Positions 35,736 through 47,700 of a stretch of 64,000 bases of DNA are shown here, one piece after another. This DNA is from Diprion similis. Lineage: Eukaryota > Arthropoda > Insecta > Hymenoptera > Diprionidae. Within the stretch, counting starts at the first letter, position 1; each line of letters opens with the position of its first letter. The translations under genes were made by a program, and so were the position numbers. The notes beneath the pieces were generated by a model. The model had not been told where the DNA came from and made no database searches. It saw nothing but the letters and a program-made list of their open reading frames with translations. The DNA is taken from NCBI RefSeq assembly GCF_021155765.1, contig NC_060112.1, positions 11,284,001 through 11,348,000 of the forward strand, read 5' to 3'.

Positions 35736-38700
35736 CTGAAGAACAGAATGAATATAATATTATTTACGGTCCCTCTTTTCTGCTCGGTCTTAAACCTTAA
35801 GAGTCAACCGCACTCATTTCTTTTCGCGATAAATGCACACACGAGATTTCCATAAAATCATGGATATCAAAAGAAGATGCTGAAGTATAACAAGTTCGAA
35901 AACTACTGAGCCGGTAAAAATCACTTTAACGTATGTGCATATATTGCAAAAAGAAACGACTAGAATTCTTTCTCAATGGCAAGAAATGTTAGTTGTAATA
36001 AAAAGAGTTCCTTACCCTGCTTGTACTTGCGGTCGGGTGGTTCAAGAATTGTCACGTCGATTCTGGCGGGTCCGAGACTTCCGGTCGTCCTGTTTTTCGG
36101 GGGCCTGAATATCCTTGGAGCCGTCGTTGTAACAGGGATTTGCCCCCTTGCGTGGGAATGATTTTTCGACGAAGGCCGAAGGATTGCGTGAGTCGTCGGT
36201 GGAACGGTTGATGGCGATGGTTCCGTGTGTGGAGCCTCAGGTTCAAGGGTGACGCGAGGATGATCCTCCGAGTGGTTTCCTTCTTCCTTCGTCGAGGAGT
36301 CGGTATCTTCGAGAACCAAGGGGGCTTCGACGTCATGATCCTTATTCGTCGGGGAAAGGGTCGCCATCGTGGAGGTGGAAACAGCGATGGGAATGTGTTT
36401 TTGCCGATGACCGTGTCTGTGGAGTGGCGCGATTTCCTGTTGCACCGTGGTCTCGATTGTTTCCGGTAAGCCAACGCCGGCAACAACCTCGTGAACGCTG
36501 TTGGTCAGGATGGTGTTGTTTTTCTTCTGATTATGGAACTTTCTGCGTCGATGGTTGGCCCTTTCCTCGTCGGTGTCGGTCCTGTTCTCCCCAACGTCCT
36601 TCTGCACCTTTTGTCTTCGCGGGCCTTTTCTTCCCCGGGAAACTGTCCCAGTTGTTGCTCGTTGCTCGACGTCTGCAGTCGACGGAAGCTTTTCCTCCTC
36701 AACAAGCTTCGGGACTTCCGTAGATGTCGGTACGAGCGTGATCGTCGTTTCCTGGGACGCAAGACTCTTCGGTGGCTCCTTCGTTGCCGTTGAATGGGCC
36801 CCGATTGTACTCACGGGAGTGTTTGCACTGGTTTCTGTTGTGCTAGCGGGCGTCGTATTTTGTCTATTTTTTTCATACTTTCTGTGGTGACGGTTGAGGT
36901 GAGGTTTCTGGTGATGCTGTTTGTGGAATTTACGAGCACCGTCTGGTTCCTTGGAATCATCGTCATCATCGCCGATGTGTGGTCGCATGTTCATCAGATG
37001 ACGCCGAATTTCCTTAAAGATGAATTGACATTCGTTACTTAAATTACCTACGATCTATCAGCGAGAGGCTTTCAATCACATCCAAAAATTACTGCCACCC
37101 ACTAGGAGTCCAAGTGGATGATACGATTCCAGAAATTAAAAATTACGGATTATTTATTGAAATATAAGCCGCGTCATGACCAACTTTCTTCAGATCTGAT
37201 TAACTTTATAAGATTTTACTTATGCCATGTTATTAATATGCTGACGGTAGGTAATTGGCACAAAGTGCGTTGCCTCTAATTTCTTAATGGCTCCGCCCCC
37301 CCCCCCCCTTTTCACCCCACGTGAATAGGATACTCTACTTATTTTCGAAACAATTGGAATGTAACAATAGTTATTTTTTGCAGGATGGTAATTACTGCAC
37401 GCGGATGTTGGCGGAATCTGTTCAACCTAACTTAATTCACCCTACTCACGAGACGCTTGAATTAGGATCATGAAATGATAACGAAACAACTGTTATACAT
37501 ATAATACACGAGTACAGGAATAGCTGCGAAGCCACGCTACAGAAATTCGAGGCTTTTGAAACTTTAATTAACAAACTCGTTCTAATTGAGAATTTTTTAC
37601 TCTGGTATGTTTACAAGATAAATCATGCAATAAATTACACGTTGAATTTTTTCAAAACGCAATCTGTCTTTTTATAATTGAACACATAAAGATTTTCAGT
37701 AGGAATTGTCGGTTAAAATAGCTAACTATTACAATTACTCCTGGAATAGCGTGATATCTACCTGCAAATGACTTCTCTCGATAAGTTTGATGATATATTA
37801 ATAGCATACGCCGTTAAATCGCGCGTGCAACTCACGGGTACCAAAGAAGGTCATGTGACGAAGAGAGCCAGTGGGAATCGAGAATAGCTGCCAAGTTTGC
37901 ACGCAAGGTCGCGAAAGGGTGATTCTGAAAATTGTTAAGAGGGAATGCAGCATTTGGCTCGGCGTTAACAACGCCATAAATAGCGGCGTTCCACGTCGAG
38001 GAGAAACACCGCAGGCTGCGGGTTGCGCTCTGGAGGTTCGTTATGGGATGACCGGGTCGTCTCAATCGATCGGTGCAGAAATTGGCAAGAGTTATAAGCG
38101 AGGAGCCAAATACGCCGCACTTGTTAGGGCTCGATGAAAATTTCATGGACCAGATCCGCTAGCTTGGGATTAGAATGCAGCAGTCACTGATCCAGGATTT
38201 GGTCAATGAGACTAGATGCATAATAAAATTTTCAGTAAAAATCAAACCTTCTCAATGTTACTTTGGACGGAAAAGGCTTCGAATTCCGAGAGCGGTCTTT
38301 TGAAATTGAATTTGAGCGATATCCTTCCGCGAGGATTTTCGTCTTGTTTTCTACAACCTGGTATCGAAAAAGAACTATTTCTTCCAAAGGAAACACCTTG
38401 ATAAATGTACACATGTATCTACGCAGAACGCATGCGGTATATAGACATGATGGTTTGTATGTACGTAACTGGTTTTCGGATCGGTGGTTAGACAGGGAGG
38501 TATAGGTAACGACGGATAACCGGATGAGCCGTGGCCAACTGACCACAGAATATTCACCACCAGCAGTAGGTACCTATATATTCCGTTTGCGTGAACGTAT
38601 GGCGAAACCACTCACTTTCAAGGTTTCCAGATGATTCCTCATCGATCTGATCTGCTGCTCAATCTGGCGCCTCGAGGTCCGCCACTCCGCTGGATTCTCG

Positions 38701-41700
38701 TAAACGGCCTGGCTACAATTCACCCCGCCGTTAGGAGAAACCAGACATCTGGGCAGCGAGTCTTGGTCCACTTTTGTCGATTGGTCAACCCGCGATTTCT
38801 GGAAACAGTTTGGGAATTTTTAAAGCGATAGTTTCTAACGACCCTGAGACAACAACGTATCTTTCCAAGTATATATATGATAGTATGATAAATCGGTTCA
38901 GTCATGGAGGAATCTGGGGTTCAAGAAATTTACGAAGTATCTAAGAGTGCTATTTCTCGAGCAGAGTGCTATCTCAACGATTTTCACGTTCAGTACGATT
39001 CATCAAGCGTTTTACAATTCCTAACCCACCTTCAAATCGTCCAGTTCTTCCTCGATGCTTTCCATGATCTCGGTAACGTGGTCGATGGTGTCCTTCTTCT
39101 TGACGCTCCGTTTGGATCTGATGACGTTATGCCTGCGCACAATATCGTCAACGTCGAGTTTTCCTTTGACTATCTGATCCAAGTCCGTCTCGAATTGCCC
39201 CGGGGTGTAATGAGACATGGAATTGAAATGCTGGCTCCAGAGGGGGTCAAGGTCTTCGAGATCGAGATCAACCGATCCTTCCAAGCGGATTGGATTCTCC
39301 GAGTGTTCGGACTGGTTTTTAAATTTGTTGTAAACGAAGTTTTTCTCGGAGTAAACAACCTTCGCACCGATTCCTTCCAACTTTGCCGCGTCCTCAAGAT
39401 GATCCGCGGCTTCAAGCGGTGTACGAATGATTGCGTTCGTCTTCAGGTCCAAGCTGTTGAGCGATCGACGGTACCGATTTTTCAGCGTCGAGTAGTCCGC
39501 TATATCCTCGGGAAGTTCCGTGTCGAATGACATCGTTTCAGGGAGAAAATCGTCTTCATCCTCGTCATCGATCGCACGGCGATCTCGAAGATCGTCCCAG
39601 TCGTAATTCAGGTCTGCGTTCTCATCGTCAAATTCCCGGCGAACGTCATTGCGAATTTTTTCCTCATCAACAACTTCTCGTTTGCCTGGGATCAAGGGAA
39701 TAAATAAATAAAAAATAATCGAATATATTGCACATGAAAAACGAAAGTTTTTGTACTGGTTGTCCCGTGGCTCAAGGATAATAAGCCCGTAGCGGTGTTG
39801 TGCATGGCAGGTAAGGTTAGTGGAGCTCGAGTGAAATTTCTTTATCGAGCATATGTATTGACTATAAGCTATAATGAAAAAAATGGATATTTAGGTACCT
39901 ATTTGGGTTATACATTTTTCTTCACCTTCGATTAACTGTAAATTTAAAAATCACGAAGTTTTGAAATAGCTGATTACGATTTCGAATTCGAAATTTGAGA
40001 ATTTGAAACGAAGGTCTAAAATGCAAGGAATTACTTGTTTTAGACGAAATTTGGTACCTGGGGTTTCATGAAAACGTTGATTGCGCTTCTCAGATGGAAA
40101 TTCAAAAATTAAAAATGGCGGATAAGATGATTCAACCATTCGGAATTTCCGAACTTTAGTATCAGACGCGATGGGTATTAGTGACCTCAAAAAAACCTCG
40201 GTACCAAGTTTTACCCAAATCAAATGTATTGATCTAAAATTTTCTGAATCCAGATTCGTAACTAGTGATTGCCAAGACCTCGAAAAACCAAATCTCGTGT
40301 CACTCGGAGGTTAGAATTTTACCATTCCAGCTTGAACTGTTCCATATTTAATTTCAAAGGACTTCATTGGTCGTATTTTTTGCAGTATGTCGCTTCTATA
40401 TGTAAAAATAAAATCATCACAGCTTGCACTGAGATGCCTGTACTTTCGTATTCGCATAATTGATCGAAAACAATCCACTAATAGGCGGATTCTCGGCGCC
40501 ATATTGCCATGTTCGATCCGCACAGTTACGAACGAAGAAAACTCACCTCTTCTGAAAACGTAATCAGTGTCCCCGTAAATTCCACCTCGACGTTCCCGAC
40601 GAAGGCTGTACTTCTGGCCATCGAAATCATTCGATTCGAGTCTCGTGTAGACGACGCCATCCGGAGTGAAGCAGGCGCACTTCTTCGAGACCTTCTGAGT
40701 CTGCGGCGGCGAATACCTGCATTTGTAGCGTCTCCACCTTCGCCCTTCACGTTCACAACGCCATTTTTGTCCCGGTACACAATCGGCCTGGACCTCAGGA
40801 CGCGAGCATTCCATCGCCAGGCGTTCGTGCTTGGAAGGAAAGGGTGGCAGGACCGGAAGCACACGGTTGTCCAATTGAATATCCGGGCCTGAAGAGAACA
40901 GCATCATTTTCATCATTCAACTTCACACATCATATAGCTTTTGAACAGTTGTTTACTTGGGCTAAAAGTAAAGGCTATTTATCAAAGAATTCGAGTGTGT
41001 TGAGGGAATTTTTATGGGCATAACGTATCGCAGTTTTCCACGGTATAATAATATATTAGGTAATATAACGCGAGGTATCAAGTGTAACTTTAACTAGATC
41101 AAGACTCGGAGTAAAATTACAGTTTCGTTGAGGAATTCGTTCGATTTTTCAAATCCTATTTTGAGAACCATTCACCTTGAAAATGTGAATTTCTTGATGA
41201 CCTCTATTGCATGTTTACGTAACGAAGAGATTTGGATTCGAAAAAATTCCATATATTTTTCTCCCTGTATTATGCAGGCGTAGGGTATATTTTTTCAGTG
41301 AAAATCGGATCAAAAGTTGTAACACACCACTTTTTAACTGTAACTCTCGGCGAGCCTATTCCGTAGTTTTTTCAGCCCTCAAACTCTGCCTACAAATAAG
41401 CTCCTGCATTTCGGGTTAATCCTTAACGACCGCACGAGCCCAGCCGAAATCCCTTTATCTGGACGACAAAACCAGTAGTTCGCCTTGGGCTTAGTACATA
41501 TTTCAACCGGATAGAAATTAAAGCCGATTTAACAAGCTGGGAATTTGCTGTGCTTCGGGTGTAATGCGGGCGCAATAGTCAAGTTTCGGGTCTACTTCTC
41601 ACCCTACAAAGCGTGTTATACTTCGTTGTTTTTCGCTTTGTGCGGGTAGCATTTCCTCACAATTTGATAGAGGCGTTCAAACTTTGACGATGTATACAAT

Positions 41701-44700
41701 CTGTGACTGAATACGTCTAACAAGTTCTGAAAAGAGGAATATGCTTGTAACGAATTCAGCAGAAGATTTTTTTTTAATTTCCTCCGAGTATGCTTGATTG
41801 GCAGGATTTTTAAAGATTTTTTTCAGCTACTGTATAAGCCGTTCAAAAATAAATACAGAGCACAGTCAATTCGAGTGAAGATACCCGAAAGAATCTGATT
41901 CTGTTGAAGTTTGTAATCTCAGATTACGAGTTAAATGACGATGTATAAAAAAATGATTTTCACTAATATGAGGGATAAATTGAACTCACGGTCTGAATGA
42001 AAACTTAGGAAAAGAGGGGAAAACCGTTGAAAATTTATTCAGAAATTTTATTTATGCCAATGATAGTTATGAAACAACATCGGTACTTTGTATTTGAAAT
42101 GAATCTGAACAAATACGAATAACACAAACTAAGACATGTACTATTTCAAAAAATGTTTCATCATTCGAGTCTTCGAAATGACAAAACTCTTTTGATCTCA
42201 TTATAATGCTATTACTTATTTTGTTTACCTCAAAATTAACCAGAGATGGCTTGAATCAAATGTCACAAATAGTTATCCCGAGAGTTGATAAAACATAGTT
42301 CTTGAAGTACGGTACAACAAATATTCATCATTTTCGCGTCATAACTAGACAATAACGTAAGATTTCGTAAATATTTACGGACACTGTGCAAAATGGGCCC
42401 AAAAACACTAAAATCGGATCAACAAAATGGCCAAAGTCTGATCATTCCGAAGGTTTTCATTATCTCCAAAACCTTTTCTCACGTAGTTAACATCTTAACT
42501 TCTACCTCCACGTTGTTTCATTCGCGTTAACCATTATTGTCGCAAAAATAAAACTTCAGTAATTTTTTTTAAAGGTTCTTCTCTTTTTTCCCAACTTCGA
42601 TTCAGCGCGTGAGTCCCACTCCTTTTAAACTCACCGGCGTCATCGTGTCCGGAATCGTCGAAGTCCTCGTCCTCCGAGACGTCTTGATCACTGCCAGTGT
42701 CGTTCTCCAGAACACGAGGTTCGACGCTGACGTCGGATTCGTGTTCCGTCACTTCCTCGTATTCGGCTGTAGTTTCCGGGGGTTTGGCAGTGGTTGAATT
42801 ATGGCGTCTCGCTTCCCGGGCCTTCGCCTCGGCAATTGATTCCGGTGTCTCCCGTCGGCCAGATGATTCGATGAGGAATGTGTCTGGCCACTTCATTTTC
42901 GACCTTCGACCGTGTTTGCTAATGCATTGAGAAGAAAAAAAAGGATTCAAGCAAAGACGAAATTAGCTCAGTTACTCGCTCGCACAATCCCCGACTTCTG
43001 AACTGTGCTTCAAAGGCCTTCCTTCGCACACGCCTCACTGTCTGTCCGACCACAAAGGCATTCCGGAAAAGGCATGTGTGGATGCAAGTGTGCGCGTGTA
43101 TTTTATATACACAAACTTTCAAGTGCACTTGTACAAGGTGTCGCCCGAAGGTACCAGGCTGTGTATTTTTGTCGTTTCGAGAGACGCAGAGTCTCGTTTT
43201 AAAGAGACTCGGGTGCATACGAGCTAACTTTGGCAATTTGGGAAGGCACAGTTTGTCTTACAATAGCCTTGCAATCACTTGCTGAATAAACTCATCCCTA
43301 CGTGAATAGGAGTAAGAAATCAGTCTTTATTGTACGATGAAAGGTTCAGGTGTTCTAAAATTCGTTTCACGTAACTGCTGTATTTTGTCAAGGCTTCATG
43401 CTGCTGGTTATCTGATTGATCATAGAAAAAGTTGTATGAAAAGTTCATCTATTAGCAGAGAATAGAGATGATTCAATTTAACTCGAATTATTCGACTTTT
43501 CGACCAGTGATTGAAATCAGTCGAATAATCTATGGTTGAAACAATTAGAAAAAGAACAAAAATGACACTCGAATTTGACAGTAACTGATTGTGAGTTATT
43601 TTTTAGCAACTTTAGAAGCTTCCGTCTCGTGTAACTGCATTATTACTTCATAATCGATCACCTGAAAGAGATTTCATCAAGCCTAGAAGTTAAATAATAC
43701 CTACTTAAACCGATGATTTCTTCTGCAAGATGTATAAAATTAATTTCCCATCAGCAATAAATGAATAATTCCTTTTTCCGATTAAATACACCAAAGGTTT
43801 AATACCACGAATTTCATTACAGCTGACGTCAAAGCTAATTCGATAAGCTTTGCCAGATTAATTATACGGAGCTCGTTGAACGCCCTGAATTTTTGCAAAT
43901 AGTTGGCAGAATTTCCATGAAACTTTATAGTTACTCGGAATTATATTGACGAGAATTTGTCTCAATTTCGCAGTGATTTCAATTTAATTATAATGATTGA
44001 TAACGGTTCAGCAAATTCTCAACAACACAGCAAAAGTTTAAAGTTGAAGCTAATTATAGCTGTATAATAACAAAATACAAATACCACTTATAAACTCAAA
44101 CTGCGCTTAGGGATGGAAAAATGTTTCTCCAAAAACTCGAACTGTAATTATGAAAAAATATATCCAACTTAAGTCATTTCGTTTGCCGTTTCTGGTGCGT
44201 ACAAAATTTCAAATGGAAAGAATTATTTCACTCAATTTACTTTTTCTTTATCTTTTTTTTATAACAGATATTTCAATTCCGTGATTACGTTTACGTTCCC
44301 GTCTACCCATATATAAATGAATGATTCTGATTTTGTTTGTTGATTAAAAAATGTTCGAGACGAAGACCCATGAGACTGGACGGAATTCGGGCTACAATAG
44401 CGATGGCTATCAAATAAATTGGTAGGTTTAATCGGCAGGGACTTACTTGTGAAACAGTTTCATGAAAGACCGACCATCCATCTGAGACGGAGTGTCGACG
44501 CCAGCGATGTCAAGAAACGTCGGAGCCAAGTCAATGTTCAGAACCAAATCGTCGACTCTGAAATATGAAAGAAAAAACATTTGATCTGAAGAATTTTGAC
44601 TTGTCGCTTCTAGAGAAAATATCACAAAGAGGGAAGATTTGTTGAATTTACTAAATATTGTTAGTATAACATTGTAAAAAAATATGTGTTTTTTGTTTTA

Positions 44701-47700
44701 GAGAAATATTATTTAATCTATCAAAAATTTGATTTGTACAAAAAATTTGGTTGAATTAACAAAACAACATTGCTCGCCATATTTTGTCGCAGTATTTAGT
44801 AAATTCGTAAATTTTTTTTCTTCTGTTAATAGAGAAACTAAGGGGATAAAGAACTTCGGAGTCTCTTCTCGTTTTATGTTCTTTGTTGCATAATAAATTC
44901 GCATTCATTAGTGCAATAACTCTGCAGTGCTGGAATGCTGGATCAGGCAGTATTGTGATCAATTACTCTGCTGCATGACGAAGCGACAGAGTAAATTATA
45001 AGTGAAGAAACGTGAACCGAGCACGTGGAATTGAGAATCATGACGAAACGCAGTTAAATAAAAAAAAAGCAGCTTTTTTTATGGCTGTAAGACCTTCGCG
45101 TTCACTTAATACGCGCTGTTTCATTGATTTTCTAATTTTCTTCTTCTTGTGTCCGCATAATCTGTAACATCTATCAACATTTGTCTCGTGACCGGCTTAC
45201 GAAAAGCCGAAATTATTCATGAACTTTCCAAATTGTCTAACTTCGATGTGCTCGCAAAAAAGTAAAAGAAAAAGAAAATTTTTTGTTACAGGGCCCAGGA
45301 AGATTATTTTGCGCGCCAGTTAAATTACAACAAAAAGTTCTGCGATCGTTTCAATTTTCGTTGAAAAAATTTATGCCTTTGTTGAGTCGATTTTTTTTCA
45401 TCCGAGGAATGGAAATTATTGAAAAGTATATCAATAAAGAATGAAAATAAGCATATAACAAAACGTTACCAGATAAATTGGATATATTGGACAACAAATT
45501 TAAGATCAATTTCATACCTTCAACCCCAACAAACAAATCTGAAATAGATAAAAAAATTTCCTGATACATCCAATTATGTTATTCTTTTCTCACGATCGAT
45601 GATCGGTTACCAATTTCATGAGCATAATTTTCGATCATTCAAATCATCGAACAATCGATTCCGGTTCAGATAAGCCACGGCAATTGTATGTATATGGGCA
45701 CAAAATTCGGTAGACATAATTCGATAAAATTCATCGTCGAAATAATGAAATCATGCGACGAGATCCGGGCTTAAATCCAAGCGCAGCTCTCGCATAATCA
45801 GAGATAATTATGGAACAACGTGTGATATCCGAATAAACAGATAATTATAATCAATAGAATAATCAAGGGGGAAGGTGACAGACGTGCGAGGATAACAAGA
45901 TTATCAATTATCCTGCGGTCGTCGCGACGCAACGTCGAGGATGCATCCCGGACGCGAAAGCTATAATTGTAACATAAATTCGACCGGATGGATTCGCAAC
46001 ATGGCGCGAGCCTCTGAAACCGCAAAACCGGCGGTCTTACGACGCACAATCAGCGAGACCATCATGCAGGGTCCTGTAATGGCATTTCTGTGTCGCTGGG
46101 TCATTTCGGATTTATGGGATTCGCGTAATTCTAGTGTGGAAACGAGTTTCAGCAACGAGATAAGCCGAAGCCATCTGCGTTAGAAAAAATGCTCAATTCT
46201 GAAATTTTAGTTGAATTTATAAAGAACTAGAGAAAAGTTTTTTGCAACATTATTCATCTTCTCTAGACATTGTAGATTTGTTATATTCTTTCTTGATTAT
46301 TACAAGACTGTATTTATTTGTAATGAATTAATTCAATAAATGTTGTTTTTTGCTATACCTAAAATTAAATCTCCGAATAGTTATTGCAAACACACCAAAA
46401 GTCCCGAGGGGAGGAAGTTACGAAGAGACTGTGGTACCACGACTGATTCTCCAAAATAATTAATTTGTTGGTCAAGTGTGTAATATTTTATCGCTGTAGT
46501 ATTATAGGCTGAATCCCTTGCAATTTATGAGCTGGATTGTTATTTTTCCAAATCTGGCATTTTCCTTTAACTATTGTTATAATTTGACATTGTTGCAATG
46601 ATGAATTGATGTTAAGGCCTTATTAAACTGAAAAACAAAATGTAATAAACAAAAAAAGCATACATATTTAGGGTCGCAATTACCAGGAAATATATTATTG
46701 ACAAAATATAATTACTTTTAGCAATTTTTTTGTGTAATTCCAACAATATTTGAATAAATATTGTAATGTTATCGAATATAAAATAAAATTCCTATCAGAA
46801 GACCTATACTCGATCGTTTAAGCATCTTGCCTACGTGTGGATTGTATATATTAAAAAATGTGTAATAACTCGGGGATCACGTTGATCGATTCAGCGTCTA
46901 TAGGCGATAAAGAAACTGTCGGAAATCGAATTGAGGTTGCACGTATCCAGATGGGAATCGTCTGATCCGTCGGATAGCATCGAAAGCCACCCTGACCGTC
47001 GGGCAGATTAAAGATGCTTTGGATTCTTCGTCGCACTAATTGGTCTTCGGTTATTTGAGATTAGATCTTGACGATGAGATCATATGTTAGAATAATCACG
47101 AACCGTGAATGACGACCTGAATCTTTCGTAATACAGTCTCGAGGTTTCGTTACCTGTATAATAATCTCACTTTCAAAGTCGTACTCAAATTTCTCTGAAA
47201 ATATGAATTTCGTTAAATCCTCGATGCGGGTAACTCGAACTTTTTTTTTTTTTTGTTTTATCGCTTAACGTGTGTTAAGAATGAATCAAGTGTACAGCCG
47301 AATGAAAATTCTGCGAATATATACAATATAAAAAAATATGGCGAAGTTATTTTCCCTGATATTTTTATAACGTTTAAACTGTTTTATTCACTTCCGCTGA
47401 CATTAGATTCGGACAACGAGGTTGATAAAAGAATTTCAGTGAAACGAAATAGAATATTCTATCTTTGAAAGCCAGTTTTTAACTCGTATTTCGGGTTTGC
47501 ACGACTAGCCGTACAAAAACGAAGATTGATTATTCAGAATAAAGCAGAGCATGGCAAGAGGCGTTAGAGAAGCGTGAAAGAGAAGCGTCGCGTCGGAGCT
47601 TTGCTTCCCACGCTAAAATTCACAGTGTAGTGCTAAATTAGCAGCGATTCGTATAATCTACGATGCGAATTTCTCTGTTGGCGTACAATCCGTTCTATGC

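Larger units (their letters stand above)
36016..42918 (-). other. Expanded hydrophilic domain of Sulf
   Basis: Exons 42,635-42,918, 40,547-40,888, 39,030-39,685, 38,616-38,798 and 36,016-37,012 encode about 820 residues that sit where vertebrate Sulfs have a basic hydrophilic domain of roughly 300. An acidic stretch ([17 protein letters not shown]) is followed by the conserved Cys-rich piece ([20 protein letters not shown]). Next comes a 219-residue acidic insert, then a basic helix-forming segment ([20 protein letters not shown]). Last is a 330-residue Thr/Ser/Pro/His/Lys-rich tract. In vertebrates this domain binds heparan sulfate and is cut by furin-type proteases. Candidate dibasic sites here are RRERR (about 40,586-40,602), RYRR before S (about 39,466-39,480) and RSKR before S (about 39,104-39,120). 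Confidence 0.8.

Noticed and set aside
38904..39530. 208-residue plus-strand frame
   Set aside because: Antisense shadow of the acidic Sulf exon 39,030-39,685.
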